Positions 24,550 through 34,719 of a stretch of DNA of 64,000 bases are shown here, one piece after another. Within the stretch, counting starts at the first letter, position 1, and the number at the start of each line of letters is the position of its first letter. Under the pieces are notes generated by a model that saw nothing but the letters and a program-made list of their open reading frames with translations, was not told where the DNA came from and searched no databases. Location: contig JAULSN010000002.1 in the NCBI GenBank assembly GCA_033439765.1, positions 1,488,001 to 1,552,000 of the forward strand, read 5' to 3'. This stretch comes from Lasiosphaeria ovina (taxonomy: Eukaryota > Ascomycota > Sordariomycetes > Sordariales > Lasiosphaeriaceae). The translations under genes and the position numbers were made by a program.

Positions 24550-25126
24550 TCTCTGGCAACAGCAGTCATGTAAAGAACCCCCGCCAAAGGATTTGAGTAC
24601 CTGTTATGGCCTGAATGTATTTTTATTGAGAGTGCTTTTCATTTTTTTTGGGCGGGTTTTTGCCCAGATTTTGTAATTAATCACGAACAGGACGCCTTGA
24701 TTCAATACAGATTTAGCCGATCACATGGTTGAGTTGGGGATCAACTATGGCCATTAAGAAGAAGCGTTTGGGAGCAGGAGCCAGACATGCAGCTAGGAAC
24801 GGTAACTTAGGGTACAACAAAGCTTCACCGTTCGTACCGAGATAAATATGTGGGAAGCCTTCGGCTCTTCAAGGGCCGTGTTGGAGTGAACCTTTGCACG
24901 GCAGAAGCTTTGTACCTGCACCGTACTTTGTACCTGTTAACAGTTGAACCTATCGTTTTGATCTGTAGCATGTTTGTGACAGTATTACACGTTGTCATCT
25001 CTAATTACCTATATTTAGGTTGCCCGGTGTACGAACTTATATTTCACCCTCTACATCAAATGCCAGGTTTGTATGACATGTGGGTTTTTGGACGAGGTGT
25101 CCTTGTACCTGCAACTTTACATTTCA

Positions 25127-25161
25127 CATTTCACACTTCACATTTCACATTTCACATGCCA
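25127..25161. repeat. CACATTT heptamer tandem repeat
   Basis: About five head-to-tail copies of CACATTT, one of them changed to CACACTT. Confidence 0.85.
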
Positions 25162-25528
25162 CATAATTAAATTGTAACTATACGCTGACGCCTAGGCAAG
25201 GTAGTTCTTGCCGTCCACCTAGGTTGTTTGTCAATTCTAATTGCATTATGAAAGTTGGCTATTCCTGGACATTTCTTGTGAGAATCATGTGCCCGTCTTC
25301 AGGCAGGGGGGATCGACACAGGCTAGCTCCGTGTGCAATAGCCTGACGGCAGTTGGCCTCGGCTTGCGCCCTGGTAACATCAACCGTCCCGTCTCCACTC
25401 AACCATGCACGAACTCATCCCCACACTTTAAATTCACTTCCCCTCTAAGCGACCGGGAACCTTGTCGAGCTTCAACGTCATCGGCCATTTTCCCAACCAA
25501 GGAAGTTCAACACACGCCCGCCGGCCGA

Positions 25529-26284
25529 ATGGCAGCCACCACCAGCAGCAACGACCGGTTCAACACCGACGCAGCGACATGGGACGAGAATCTGACGGTG
25601 CAGCGCGCCACAGGGCTCGCTCATAAAGCTTATCTCGCCCACCTCGAAGCCGACACGGACGCTGCACCGCTCGCCACATCCGACGTGCTCGAGATTGGCT
25701 GCGGCACGGGCTTGCTCTCGCTGGCCCTGGCCCCGGCAGTGGCTTCGCTCGTAGCTGTCGACCCGGCCGAGGGCATGATTGCCGCGCTGAACGCTAAGCT
25801 TGAGAGCCAACCCTCCACCACCAATGTGCGCACCGTATGCGCCACTCTCCACGACGCAGATGACCCACAACTCCAAGCGGCTGTTGCAGCGGGCACCGGA
25901 GTAAATAACGGAGGAGAAAAGGGAAAACGGCGCTTTGACCTCGTCGTCTCTCACCTGGTGCTGCACCACGTCCCAGACCTCGACGAGCTGCTGGCCGTCA
26001 TGTTTGCCTGTCTGCGCCCTGGTGGCCGCGTGCTGCTGACCGACTTTGAAGATTTTGGACCCGCGGCTCGCAGCTTCCACCCCGAGGCCAAGATGGACGG
26101 CGTCGCCCGCCACGGGCTCAAGCGCACAGACATGGCGGCCCTACTGGCGCGGGTGGGATTCGAGGACCTGAGGGTCGAGACGGCTTTCTCTGTGGACAAA
26201 CATGTCGAGACGCAGCTGGGCAGTGGAGACGTCGGCCCACTCGTGAAGTTTCCGTTTTTGCTCTGCTCGGGCAGAAAGCCGTGA
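25529..26284 (+). CDS. Class I SAM-dependent methyltransferase
   Basis: Single-exon gene of 251 residues. The open frame continues upstream but 25529 is its only early ATG. Motif I is VLEIGCGTGLLSLALAP near residues 52-68, followed by the acidic end of strand 2 (VAVDPAEGM), and VVSHLVLHHVPDLDELL then LRPGGRVLLTDFED, the post-motif II/III pattern of small-molecule methyltransferases. It probably works in the cytosol on a small metabolite; the substrate is not predictable. An inserted GVNNGGEKGKRR loop sits before the VVSHL strand. It is flanked by noncoding DNA on both sides, so there is no clear partner gene. Confidence 0.92.
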   Translation: MAATTSSNDRFNTDAATWDENLTVQRATGLAHKAYLAHLEADTDAAPLATSDVLEIGCGTGLLSLALAPAVASLVAVDPAEGMIAALNAKLESQPSTTNVRTVCATLHDADDPQLQAAVAAGTGVNNGGEKGKRRFDLVVSHLVLHHVPDLDELLAVMFACLRPGGRVLLTDFEDFGPAARSFHPEAKMDGVARHGLKRTDMAALLARVGFEDLRVETAFSVDKHVETQLGSGDVGPLVKFPFLLCSGRKP

Positions 26285-27047
26285 TAGAATAACCGTTGGG
26301 CTAGGTGCAGGGTGTGGAATCTGATGGCCGTGCCCTGTTGAGAAAGATGCAAATACGTTGGGTTTCGGGCCGGAGTTAGTCGCCGTTGTGGCGTTGTTCT
26401 TCATCCGTTGAATCGGCGTACGGGCTCCGCTGTCCAGGTGAACCTCACCTCCTCAAAAGGTGCTCATGACGTACCAACATAGCCAATGTTGGATGTTTAT
26501 GGTGTGATTCTTTTCGGCGTGTTTGTTCAGCGTTTGCAAGGTGGCCCTCGAGATATTGCGTTCTAGTAAACGGGCATTAAGCTTATTGTATTTGAGAACA
26601 TGGATAATCGTTGCGGGGTGTCGGAGTTGCCGGCCTGAATATTTAGAAGAGACATCTTCACGCCCGAACCGCAATCTTCAGACTTACTGCTTGCCCAAAG
26701 TATAACTGAGATTACCGGGAATTAAAAGAGGACCTCTTTTACCACTGTGAAGATAGATACAGCAGCTCTCGTGAGTTCTGGATAAGGTTGCTCAAACCAT
26801 GCTTTGTCGTGTTGCAAACAAACCGCTGCACATGATGAATCATGGTTTTTTACGTTTCACGGAAAGAAGGAAGTAATTCTCGTTTTTCCGCGACGTAGAT
26901 GTGATCCAGCTAGAACCTTCTTCCTTGGAAGACCTCTCTATTTAAGGACCAGGATCTCCCCGGACAATCACTCGTCCTAAGCAACTTCTACACTTCTCGT
27001 CTGGGAACAACACACCGTACAGCTTTTGTTGGTTATTAGAAATCACA
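26285..27047. other. Intergenic region
   Basis: About 760 bp with no convincing gene; contains the promoter of the proline-rich gene, with its TATA-like box annotated separately. Confidence 0.5.
26938..26946 (+). promoter_or_regulatory. TATA-like box of the proline-rich gene
   Basis: CTATTTAAG, 102 bp before the ATG at 27048, followed by a C/T-rich leader. Position and sequence fit a fungal TATA element. Confidence 0.5.
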
Positions 27048-27945
27048 ATGTCAAGCGGCAGCTCAGAATCAAACAACACTGGCAACAGCAGCCACGGCGA
27101 AAATCTAGAGGAATCGAGGTCAACAATTCCGTGTACTCCGGCTTGCTGCCCCGAGCGTGCTGTGGTGGACGACTCGGGTCCAGTCGAGACCAACACTACC
27201 CCGTCGTCGTCAGGACGTAACGGCCAGACGGGGCTGCCGCTATTCCCACAACCACCACTGCCCGTGGCAACCTCCGGCTTCTTTGCGCGTCCGCAACCTG
27301 GCAACATTGTGTCAGGTGGCCCTGGCAGGTACTTCTTCTACAATCAGAGATTAGAGCTCATGGTGGTGCATGTTCCGGTACCCCAAAACACGTTGCCACC
27401 ACCCATGTTCCATCCACCAGTCCCGCCGCCGCCGCCAAGCGAGTCTCTGCTATCAGTCTCCCCGCCGCCAAATGGAGCCGCCCCACGCCTCAGCGCGGCT
27501 GCCACCACTTTCGTCCCCGGGTCGCTGACGCACTCTATTGCCACGCCCTCCGTCCCCACGTCGCGGACTGCTTCGCCTGAGCCGCATGTAGGAGAGGCAC
27601 CGCATCAAGGAGCCCCGCCGCACCCAGGAGCCCCGCCGCACCCAGGAGCCCCGCCGCATCCAGGAGCCGGGCCGTATGCGGGAGCCGCGGGGTATCCAGG
27701 ACCGGCAGGGTATTATCCAGGATCTGTGCCGTACTATCCAGGGCCGGCGCCGCATCCAGGATTTGCCGTATCCGCAAACTGTGCCGCATCCGGGAGCCGT
27801 GCCGAATCTAGAAGGAGTTGGGCCGTATAAGGGGCCTACGCCGCCTCCAGGAGCCCCGCCGAGCGAGAACCAGCCGAAGCAGGGCAAGAAGAAGGCGAAG
27901 AAGGCGAAGAAAAAGAAGAGCCGAAAGGGCCCCGAGTCGGATTGA
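27048..27945 (+). CDS. Proline-rich repeat protein, frame broken near 27764
   Basis: The frame from the ATG at 27048 gives 260 residues ending at 27830. It has a Ser/Thr-rich head, PQPPLPVATSGFFARPQPGN, then a proline region with six or more 18-bp repeats encoding GAPPHP-type units (27609-27700). At about 27760-27768 (CCAGGATTTGCCG) the repeat phase moves to the next frame, which continues the same repeat type (YPQTVPHPGAVP, then GPTPPPGAPP) and ends in a lysine-rich tail (KKKAKKAKKKKSRKG) at 27945. A single extra base, for instance one T of TTT, explains the shift. Either the gene encodes a shortened variant, the gene is decaying, or the assembly has an error there. The family is unknown; the composition suggests an unfolded or wall-associated protein. 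Confidence 0.55.
27609..27698 (+). repeat. 18-bp coding tandem repeat
   Basis: Three nearly exact units of GGAGCCCCGCCGCACCCA start at 27609, 27627 and 27645, followed by two degenerate units to 27698. They encode GAPPHP and variants inside the proline-rich gene. Confidence 0.85.
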
Positions 27946-28673
27946 AGTCGGATAGTCGACCTCGACGCCGACGAGAGCGGCACGTCAGTCGGCTTGGGGT
28001 TCGGAGCTTCTGCGCGGCTGGCGATGTCGGGGTAGCGCAGGGGCAGCGCGCGGCCTCGAGGGGAAAGCTCGTCGTCACGGCTGGCGGGTACTATCCAATC
28101 AAGGTTCCAAGAGGGACGTGCTTAACCACCAGAATGGCTTAAACCTGCCTTGTCTGATTTCACCCTTCACTATTTGTTACTTGTATGCCCGCCTGAGCTG
28201 TCTAAAGGCCTTTTTGGAAGTGTATGCGTCATTTACAATGACCAGGGGCTGCTAACATCATGGGTTTTTCTGACAGGGGCGTTTCACGAGCTCAGCTCTG
28301 GCCAAGACGGAAACATTGCTCAATGTGAAGTCGGTCAATGAGGCCAAGAAAAAAAAACCATGTGCAAATCGAGACTCGGTAGGACTATGTGCAGATGAGA
28401 GATATGTACAGAAAAGTATGACGAAAAATACAAGACGAAGCGTCAATATGTACATGAATGTGAGAGCGTGAAAACTAAAAACATAAGTATATATGTACAC
28501 AGAAGGTAAGTTGTGAAGTTAGTATGGACAAGAATGAGAAGAAAAGGGAACATAGGTGTACATGTGGATGGGAATAAAAAATACAAGAAAATGTTCAGAG
28601 TGAAGCCATTCAATCCAAGTCTTGATCAGTGGGTCCAGGACTAGGTTTGGAACGTATTAAGACATTCGAGAGT
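27946..28673. other. Convergent intergenic region
   Basis: About 730 bp, A/T-rich after 28330, between convergent genes. No gene seen. Confidence 0.5.
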
Positions 28674-29598
28674 TCACGACGAGTAGTGAGCCACGTAAGC
28701 GACCTCCATCATGGCGCCGTAGCCGTCGAGAGTAGCGCCGTTGGGATATCCGGGCTAATGAGATCGACACGTCAGTACAAGGCATCAGGGGGTTGTCGAG
28801 GTGTGCAAGGGAACTAAGCGAACGTACCCAGCTGCCACCAACGGCAACGTTCAGGATGAAGTACATGGGGTTGTTGGCGACGGTGTTCCACACATTCTGG
28901 TTGTTGATGTCGGACCCGCGGATCTGCCAGTACTGCTGGCCGTTGAGGAACCACGTGATTGTCTGAGATTGCCAGGCGGACGGGGTGCGGTCCCAGACAA
29001 TGCGCCAGGTTTGCCAGTCCTGGCTGGGAATGCCGATGTTTCCGCCGCGGCCATTTGGCTCGTTGCAAATCCCACCAGGGTACGTGTCGCAGTGCATAGT
29101 ACCATAGCCCGTCAGTCTACCATTGACGCTTTCCATGATGTCCAGCTCGCCACAGGCAGGCCAGCCTGTGCCGTGGCGCAACGAGTCGCCCAGAAGCCAG
29201 AACGCCGGCCAGATGCCCTGCTTGGTGCTAATGTCGTTGCCCCCGAACCGGATTAGGGCCTCGGCCATGGTACGCTTGCCGGCCTGCGGGCTGAAGGTGT
29301 ACTTGGATTCGATGCGGCCGGACGTCCAGCTGGAGCCGTCCCGCCATGGGACTATCTGCAGAGTGTTGCCGCCGCTAGTCTGAACCTGCTTGCTCGTAGC
29401 CCGGTACGTCTCGAGCTCGCCGTTGACGTTCAGATATCCATCGATGATGTTCCAGTTGTTCTGGTTCGGCAGGTTGCCACCGCTGCCGGCAAAGGAGTCA
29501 GACCACACAAGATTGTAGCCGCCGTAGCTCGGCGCGCCCCATGCCGATACTAGTACCGGCAGGAAAGAAAGGAGGGAGGCAGACGCAGTGAAGCGCAT
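28674..29598 (-). CDS. Secreted glycoside hydrolase family 16 (beta-glucanase-like)
   Basis: Two exons read on the minus strand, 29598-28828 and 28754-28674, join in phase to 283 residues. The intron (74 bp) has donor GTACGT and acceptor CATTAG; without it the protein would lose its conserved end PGYPNGATLDGYGAMMEVAY. A signal peptide covers about residues 1-19 (MRFTASASLLSFLPVLVSA). The GH16 active-site motif is ELDIMES with E151 and E156 as probable nucleophile and acid/base and D153 between them. Other family blocks are TSGRIESKYTFSP, GIWPAFWLLGD and FILNVAVGGSWP. Members cleave beta-1,3 or mixed-linkage beta-glucans in cell walls outside the cell. The longer open frame upstream (15 codons) is not needed. 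Confidence 0.95.
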
Positions 29599-29851
29599 TG
29601 TGACTGTGCTGTTGGTAAGGAGTGTACAAGGAGTGTCGGGCAAGAAGTTTTGCCGGATGAATGATGTAATACAGTAAGGAGAGACAACAATAAGTTTGAA
29701 CTAGAGCTTGAGATGGTGCTAGTATCGATAAGAAAGGAGTGTGTGTTCTTGCCCGCCAAGAGAGTGAAACGGGATCCAAGGGAGAATGAATGTCGAAAAG
29801 ATGGAGAAGCCGGAGCCGGGAGGGTGAGCCAAAGTGGTCTCACGAGCGCGT

Positions 29852-29860
29852 CTATATATA
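29852..29860 (-). promoter_or_regulatory. TATA-like box of the GH16 gene
   Basis: On the minus strand the sequence reads TATATATAG about 255 bp before the ATG at 29598. Position fits a promoter with a long 5' leader. Confidence 0.45.
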
Positions 29861-31184
29861 CGTAATGTCACGATATGCTCTCTGCCGGGGTCTAGAGCTT
29901 CTGGGATCCTTTATGTCGACAAGCTGGGCCATATCAGACGAGCTGGCGAGCTGACGGAGGAGGTATGTGGGAGCCTGGGAGGTGGGAACAGGTGGTCCAA
30001 GGGGGGTGTACCGCATGGTATGCTTCTGTTCTTGGTGCGGCCGCCACGAGCTCGCACCAGGTGCAGAATGAGACCTCCCAAGGCCCGTAATTACTGATGG
30101 ATGGTTGGGGGGTGATGAGCCTGACACGGAGCACCAAGGTAGTTGGAATGCATTGCGGGCCGTGTTTGTCTGGCCACGTCGGCCTCTGACTGGCGGAAGA
30201 CGGCGGGACGCTCTGCCGCAACAACCAAGACCCAACTCAGGTGTGGCTCGATGAGATAGCTTGGGCGGGGACTGTCATTGGCCAGCGGGTTGAGCCGCCG
30301 CGGCGGCCCAGCCAGGACCTGGGTCCGAAGCTGCGGGGGGTCGCATACATCTCATATCCCCGGAAGGCACTGCTGGCGTTCCTGGCGTTCCTGACGGACG
30401 AACCAGGTCTAGAAGCTTGCAGATTCGATTTCTCTTGCTGCATATAATCGAGCGCGACACTCAGCTAGGCATCTCGAGCTCCCAAAGAAGACACTGGTGC
30501 TAGATGAAAGGAGCAGGCCTCGCGGTGTCGGGCCAAGAGTCCGACCGCATTTGTGACAGCCTTGGCTGCGCACCGTTGCGTCGAGTTGGTTCGTGGTCAA
30601 GCGAGCAACAAGTGCAAGTGCATCGCTTGGCCCCTTGTGTTGTGCTGAAGGATGCCGCCGCCGCTGCGCATGGGATTCCACGGAGAGATTCCACGGATTC
30701 CACGGGGTGCATTTCATCTGAACATGACCAGAACGCGAGCGCGCCAATTGCCAAAGAAAGACCGCAAATCTTGCTCGACGCTGGGATGCGGGATGCGGGA
30801 CCCGGATGCAGTTGGCTGATGACCGGCGCAACTGCCCTGAAAGAACCGTGACTACGACCTCTGGTCGGCGTTTGGGTAGCATCGCGCGGCAGTCCCCCGA
30901 CAGACTCGTCTTGTATGTGCGGATGGACAATGGACATGCACCCCAGCTCTCAGGCTTCGCCGCCCGCTGTTGCAATCTGCCGATGCTCCGAATCGAACAT
31001 GAAATCTTCAAGACTCGACGTGTAACGTTGTGTCTGCCTGCCGCCAACTGGAGTTCTGAACAGACTTGCGCGGCCATCTTGTGATAGCTTTGCGCAGCAT
31101 GGTCATGGACGAGTATGAGCTCTCGAGTGAGTCGCGTCGCCACCTCTCGGCTTGCACTTCGCTTTTCCAGAGACGCGTTGCCAC

Positions 31185-31185
<1 letters not shown>

Positions 31186-31215
<30 letters not shown>
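31186..31215. repeat. Poly(A) run of 30 bases
   Basis: Uninterrupted 30 A. No retroposed gene copy is visible on its 5' side. Confidence 0.95.
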
Positions 31216-31217
<2 letters not shown>

Positions 31218-32202
31218 CTGTCAGTCGGTTTGCGCGGAAAGACCACGCCGCAAGTCTGGAATGCTCACTGCATGCGTGTGCCTGACAAAAGGGCGTCAGA
31301 AGCCCCGGATTGGGGGAAGCGAAAGTTGCGCCTCACGGAGCACGTCCCAGGGGCATTACAGTGCCAGGATTGGCTAGGCCGGAGATTGTTTAGGGGTATG
31401 GCGCATTGCCCGGAATGGCCGCGGGGGTCTGCGGGTCCCCCTCAGGGCACCCCACTTTCCCCTACTGGATAGGGGCGGGAGGTCCCAAGGCTGTGGTTGT
31501 GGATGCCTGGCAGTGCCCAGACCAGATCTTGAGCGCTGCCAGTTGCCAAACCGGGCATGCAAATCTTATAGGTTCTCGAAAGTAAAGCAAGGTACGGAGG
31601 TACCCAGGTTCATGTTTGGCCAGATCTGCGAAATAAGGTATTAATCACTTTACCTGGTAGGTAGGCAATCGACTTTTGCCTTGCAAGAATAATTATGGCC
31701 TAGAACGAGACCCTGGCTCTGCAGAATCTGGCCTAATTACGAACAAGCACTGGAAGGCAGGGCTGTCGCGTGTTGTCAAAGATGCGAGAAGCCAACACGT
31801 GGAGAGATCAGCGGCAAGACCAATGTGAGGCGATTGGAGAGAGCTTGAGAGCTCCTCTCGAATTTGCGGGGCCAAAAGCCGACTGCAGCGCTGCAGCAGT
31901 GTCACGTCACCCGACGTTTTGGCGAAACTGACGACTTGACTTGACTTGTCCAGCTTTGGTGGTGTTCTCCCGTCACATTTTGGTCTGCTCTACCATAACT
32001 CTTCCCCGCATTCCCTCGGCCCAAGTCGGAGAAGCGAACCCAACCAAGCCAAAGCAAGACAGGAAAAAAAGGAGCAGAGCAGACAGAACCGAATCCTGTC
32101 TACCTAGTCAAAACCTCCAAGTCTTGGTCTCAGCTCTCAATTGCTCACTCACACCTACACCCACACCATCACCATCACCATCACCCGCATCCTCACCCCC
32201 TC

Positions 32203-33382
32203 ATGACCATGCCTGTGACCGCGAATGACGAGACCGTGGCCATGACATTGTTAACGTTCCATCGCTTCCCCCGCTTTGCCAGCCGAGCTGTGGCTCTCGA
32301 TCTGGCAACAGGCAATCAATCCCCGAGGAGGTGCCGGAGTTGTTCTTCTACGACGGCAGAAACTTGAGTTTGCGCGGGGAGGACCCAGCATTTCCCTACC
32401 AGTGCTAGGTCGACATTGCCTTCCCCGCCATGATGCACACCTGCGTCGAAGCGCGGGACGTGGCCATGCGCTGCTTGGCATTTCGGAAGCAGGAACTCGG
32501 CGGCGGCTCCACGCTCCAAGTGCCACACCGGCTGCTGAGAATCGACTTTGACATTCTTTTAGAAGCCAAAGCATGCAAGAGCAGTCAAAATAGAGGGTAT
32601 TCCAAGTGTGTGTATTCCCTTGTGTAGAAGGAAGAAAAACTCTGCCCTGCAGGCCGGGGACCAGTGATGACCCTATGGAAAAGGCGGTCTAATTAGGTGC
32701 CCTGTGCGCACCCTGCCCGGGCCCTGCCCGGACCCTCAAGACCATGCCAAATCCAGTATGGCCTTTCTGACACATTCTGTATCTTCCTGGCGCGAACACG
32801 TACCGCTTTTTTCGCCGCAACCTGCCAGAGCCTCGCATATTCCCACTCCCTCCACAAATAGGAGGCCAACCTAACAACAATGCTGCCACAACCTGGGTGC
32901 TGTCAGAGATACGCCACATTGCTGCAGGGGCAACCCATTTTCTGCAGTCATCGCGGTCACTATTAGTACACTACTACCTGGCCCACTGTCCTGCGCTGAA
33001 GACGGTTTACGTTATATTCAATCCCACTCTTGCCACCGGCAGCTTTTTGTCCTCGAGGGCGAGGCGTGTCCATCATTATCGCCTAAGAGACTTTTCCATG
33101 GTGGGGTTGCCCACCTATGACCTCTCGAAAGAAGAGCGCCATTCTTACATCCACGGCATTGTCGCGGCGAGGGAAAAGTCGATCAACGCGTATCTGGATC
33201 GGCGGCTGCCACCTGGCCAGGCTCATGGCAGAAACCATATCAAGCTCGAGGCCAAGGAGTTGTTTCCTCTTGTGGAGCAGGATCATGAGTGGCCTCACTG
33301 GTTCTTTGACCCAGGACGTTGGCCCCAGACTGGAATCCGTTCTTCGTCGACTAGCGACGTTGGCAATGAGGAAATTTCTTGA
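32203..33382 (+). pseudogene. Broken 2EXR-domain gene carrying a MITE insertion
   Basis: The 2EXR domain is a fungal N-terminal domain of unknown function. The start at 32203 leads to MTLLTFHRFPR; the expected LPAELWLSIWQQ follows one frame over (one extra T near 32270). The frame moves again near 32320 (PEEVPELFFYDG) and meets a TAG in PAFPYQC-stop-VDIAFP near 32408. The third frame continues HTCVEARDVAMR to IDFDIL at about 32557. There a 214-bp element interrupts it; past the insert the protein resumes exactly with YLPGANTYRFFRRNL, then HCPALKTVYVIFNP, and ends at 33382. Two single-base shifts, one stop and one insertion make a functional full-length product very unlikely. Sequencing error could explain the single-base changes but not the insert. 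Confidence 0.8.
32558..32771. mobile_element. MITE-like element, copy A (214 bp)
   Basis: Flanked by the 7-bp direct repeat ACATTCT (32551-32557 and 32772-32778), a target-site duplication. Ends are imperfect inverted repeats: TTTAGAAGCC at the left, and the right end reads GTCAGAAAGGCC on the other strand. No coding capacity. A related copy lies at 58065-58250, sharing blocks such as GAGGGTATTC and CCTTTCTGAC. Removing the element plus one duplication copy (221 bp) restores the 2EXR reading frame. Confidence 0.8.
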
Positions 33383-33528
33383 TTCATACAGGGCGTCACA
33401 AAACTCCGTCTCTGTTTCACATTGATCAAGACTACATCTCAGGCCGTGTTACCTAGCATGGTCATGGCGATAGGTGGCAGGTCTTCCTGCTTGAATCACA
33501 ACTCTACACACGAACATACAATCTCACT

Positions 33529-33813
33529 TCATTGCATGTATCTTACTTCCCGCCGGCCCATACCAGACTCACGGTGAGCGCCTGGAGTTCCTGGATCCGC
33601 TTGTCCAGGTGAAGTCCGAGCTAATGTAGTTGGTTCTTCCACCAGCTCCCTGGACTCCTGGCGCGCCTTCCACTCGTTCTTTTCGCATCTCCATGCCTTC
33701 TGAGTAAAGTAGTCGCTTTTATTTCCGCAACTGTCACCCTGGGGCTTGGAGGGCTTCCAGTCGATATTGCCGTTGCTGTCCTCCGCGCCCTGCATGTCGC
33801 TGAACTTGCTCAT
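33529..33813 (-). CDS. Small hypothetical protein
   Basis: Open frame of 94 residues from an ATG at 33813 on the minus strand, hydrophilic and charged (NGNIDWKPSKPQGDSCGNKS, then KAWRCEKNEWKARQE). No signal peptide and no known family. It could be a short gene or an exon of a longer one; a GTAGGTTGCA stretch just upstream might be part of an intron. Only the composition and uninterrupted frame support it. Confidence 0.3.
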   Translation of the reverse strand: MSKFSDMQGAEDSNGNIDWKPSKPQGDSCGNKSDYFTQKAWRCEKNEWKARQESRELVEEPTTLARTSPGQADPGTPGAHRESGMGRREVRYMQ

Positions 33814-34719
33814 TGCAACCTACGAAAAGACAAGTGTGTCAGCAACTGAGTTCCCGCAGAGTAAGAGACAGCTGTGGGCAGTGACTTACTCGTCGTGCAA
33901 GCGAAGCGTATGATGACTAAAGCTTTTGGTTGAGCGGATTGTAGAGACAACCAGATTGCGAGCTGGTGGCCCTGGGGTGATGAGCGAATCCGTGAGCGTG
34001 GACCTGAGAGACTAAGGCCGTATTTATGCTCGCGGGAGCAGGCCATTTGCGTCTTTGGAAACGCCCGACACAAGGACAAGGCTCCAGCAAAGTGATACGG
34101 AATTCAAAAAACTGGTTGTCCGCCGACGCGTAAGCACGATCCCCGACGACGCCGGCTACAGTGACAGGAGCTGAAGTGCCATGATACAATCCAATCCCTG
34201 TTTAATTGTTAGCGCGGTTCTTAGAGCAGGGGTCCCCGGCTAAGACTTTAGACTTTACTGTTTTGCAGCCCAAAAAGATGGTGAAAAAATGGTAACTGAA
34301 TAGATAGATGGATGGCTTATTAATCTACTTGTTTTTTCCATTGAAAAATATGATGTTCGGCAGTGAATTTAGAGAGTATAGTTGTGCTGGTGGCTTGGCG
34401 GTGCCGCGCTAACAATTAAATAGGGATTGTACACAGTATTGTAGGAGGTTGGTCTTGGCTATCTTCGACAAACCAATGAGCTGAACCTCGGACGCAGCCT
34501 CCTCAACTCCATGGCGACAACCTGCAAGCTCGCACCATCTCGGCCATTCGCATCCCGCGAGGCAGAAATGCGGGCAGACTCGAACTAATGCTACAACTAG
34601 TAGAGCACATTCACATGTCTTGGAAAATTTGCAGACTCTGACCAACTGCTGCATCAGACACCATTTCGGCCAGTGTTGGTTGTGCACCAACAGTTTGCAG
34701 ACCACGACGCATTTGCACC
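33814..34719. other. Intergenic region
   Basis: About 900 bp, A/T-rich around 34200-34440, between divergent genes. No gene recognised. Confidence 0.45.

Larger units (their letters stand above)
23928..25528. other. Intergenic region with simple repeats
   Basis: About 1.6 kb without a convincing gene. It holds an ACGG microsatellite, a CACATTT heptamer array and a short palindromic repeat shared with another locus (annotated separately). The stretch 24600-25250 is A/T-rich. Confidence 0.5.
29599..32202. other. Long intergenic region
   Basis: About 2.6 kb. Apart from the GH16 promoter and a 30-base A run, I see nothing with protein or RNA-gene character. Long open frames on the minus strand (30409-31143) have random composition. 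A run of TCACCA repeats lies near 32165-32190. Confidence 0.5.

Noticed and set aside
30409..31143. Minus-strand open frame of 244 codons
   Set aside because: Composition looks random, no motif, no promoter or neighbouring exon.
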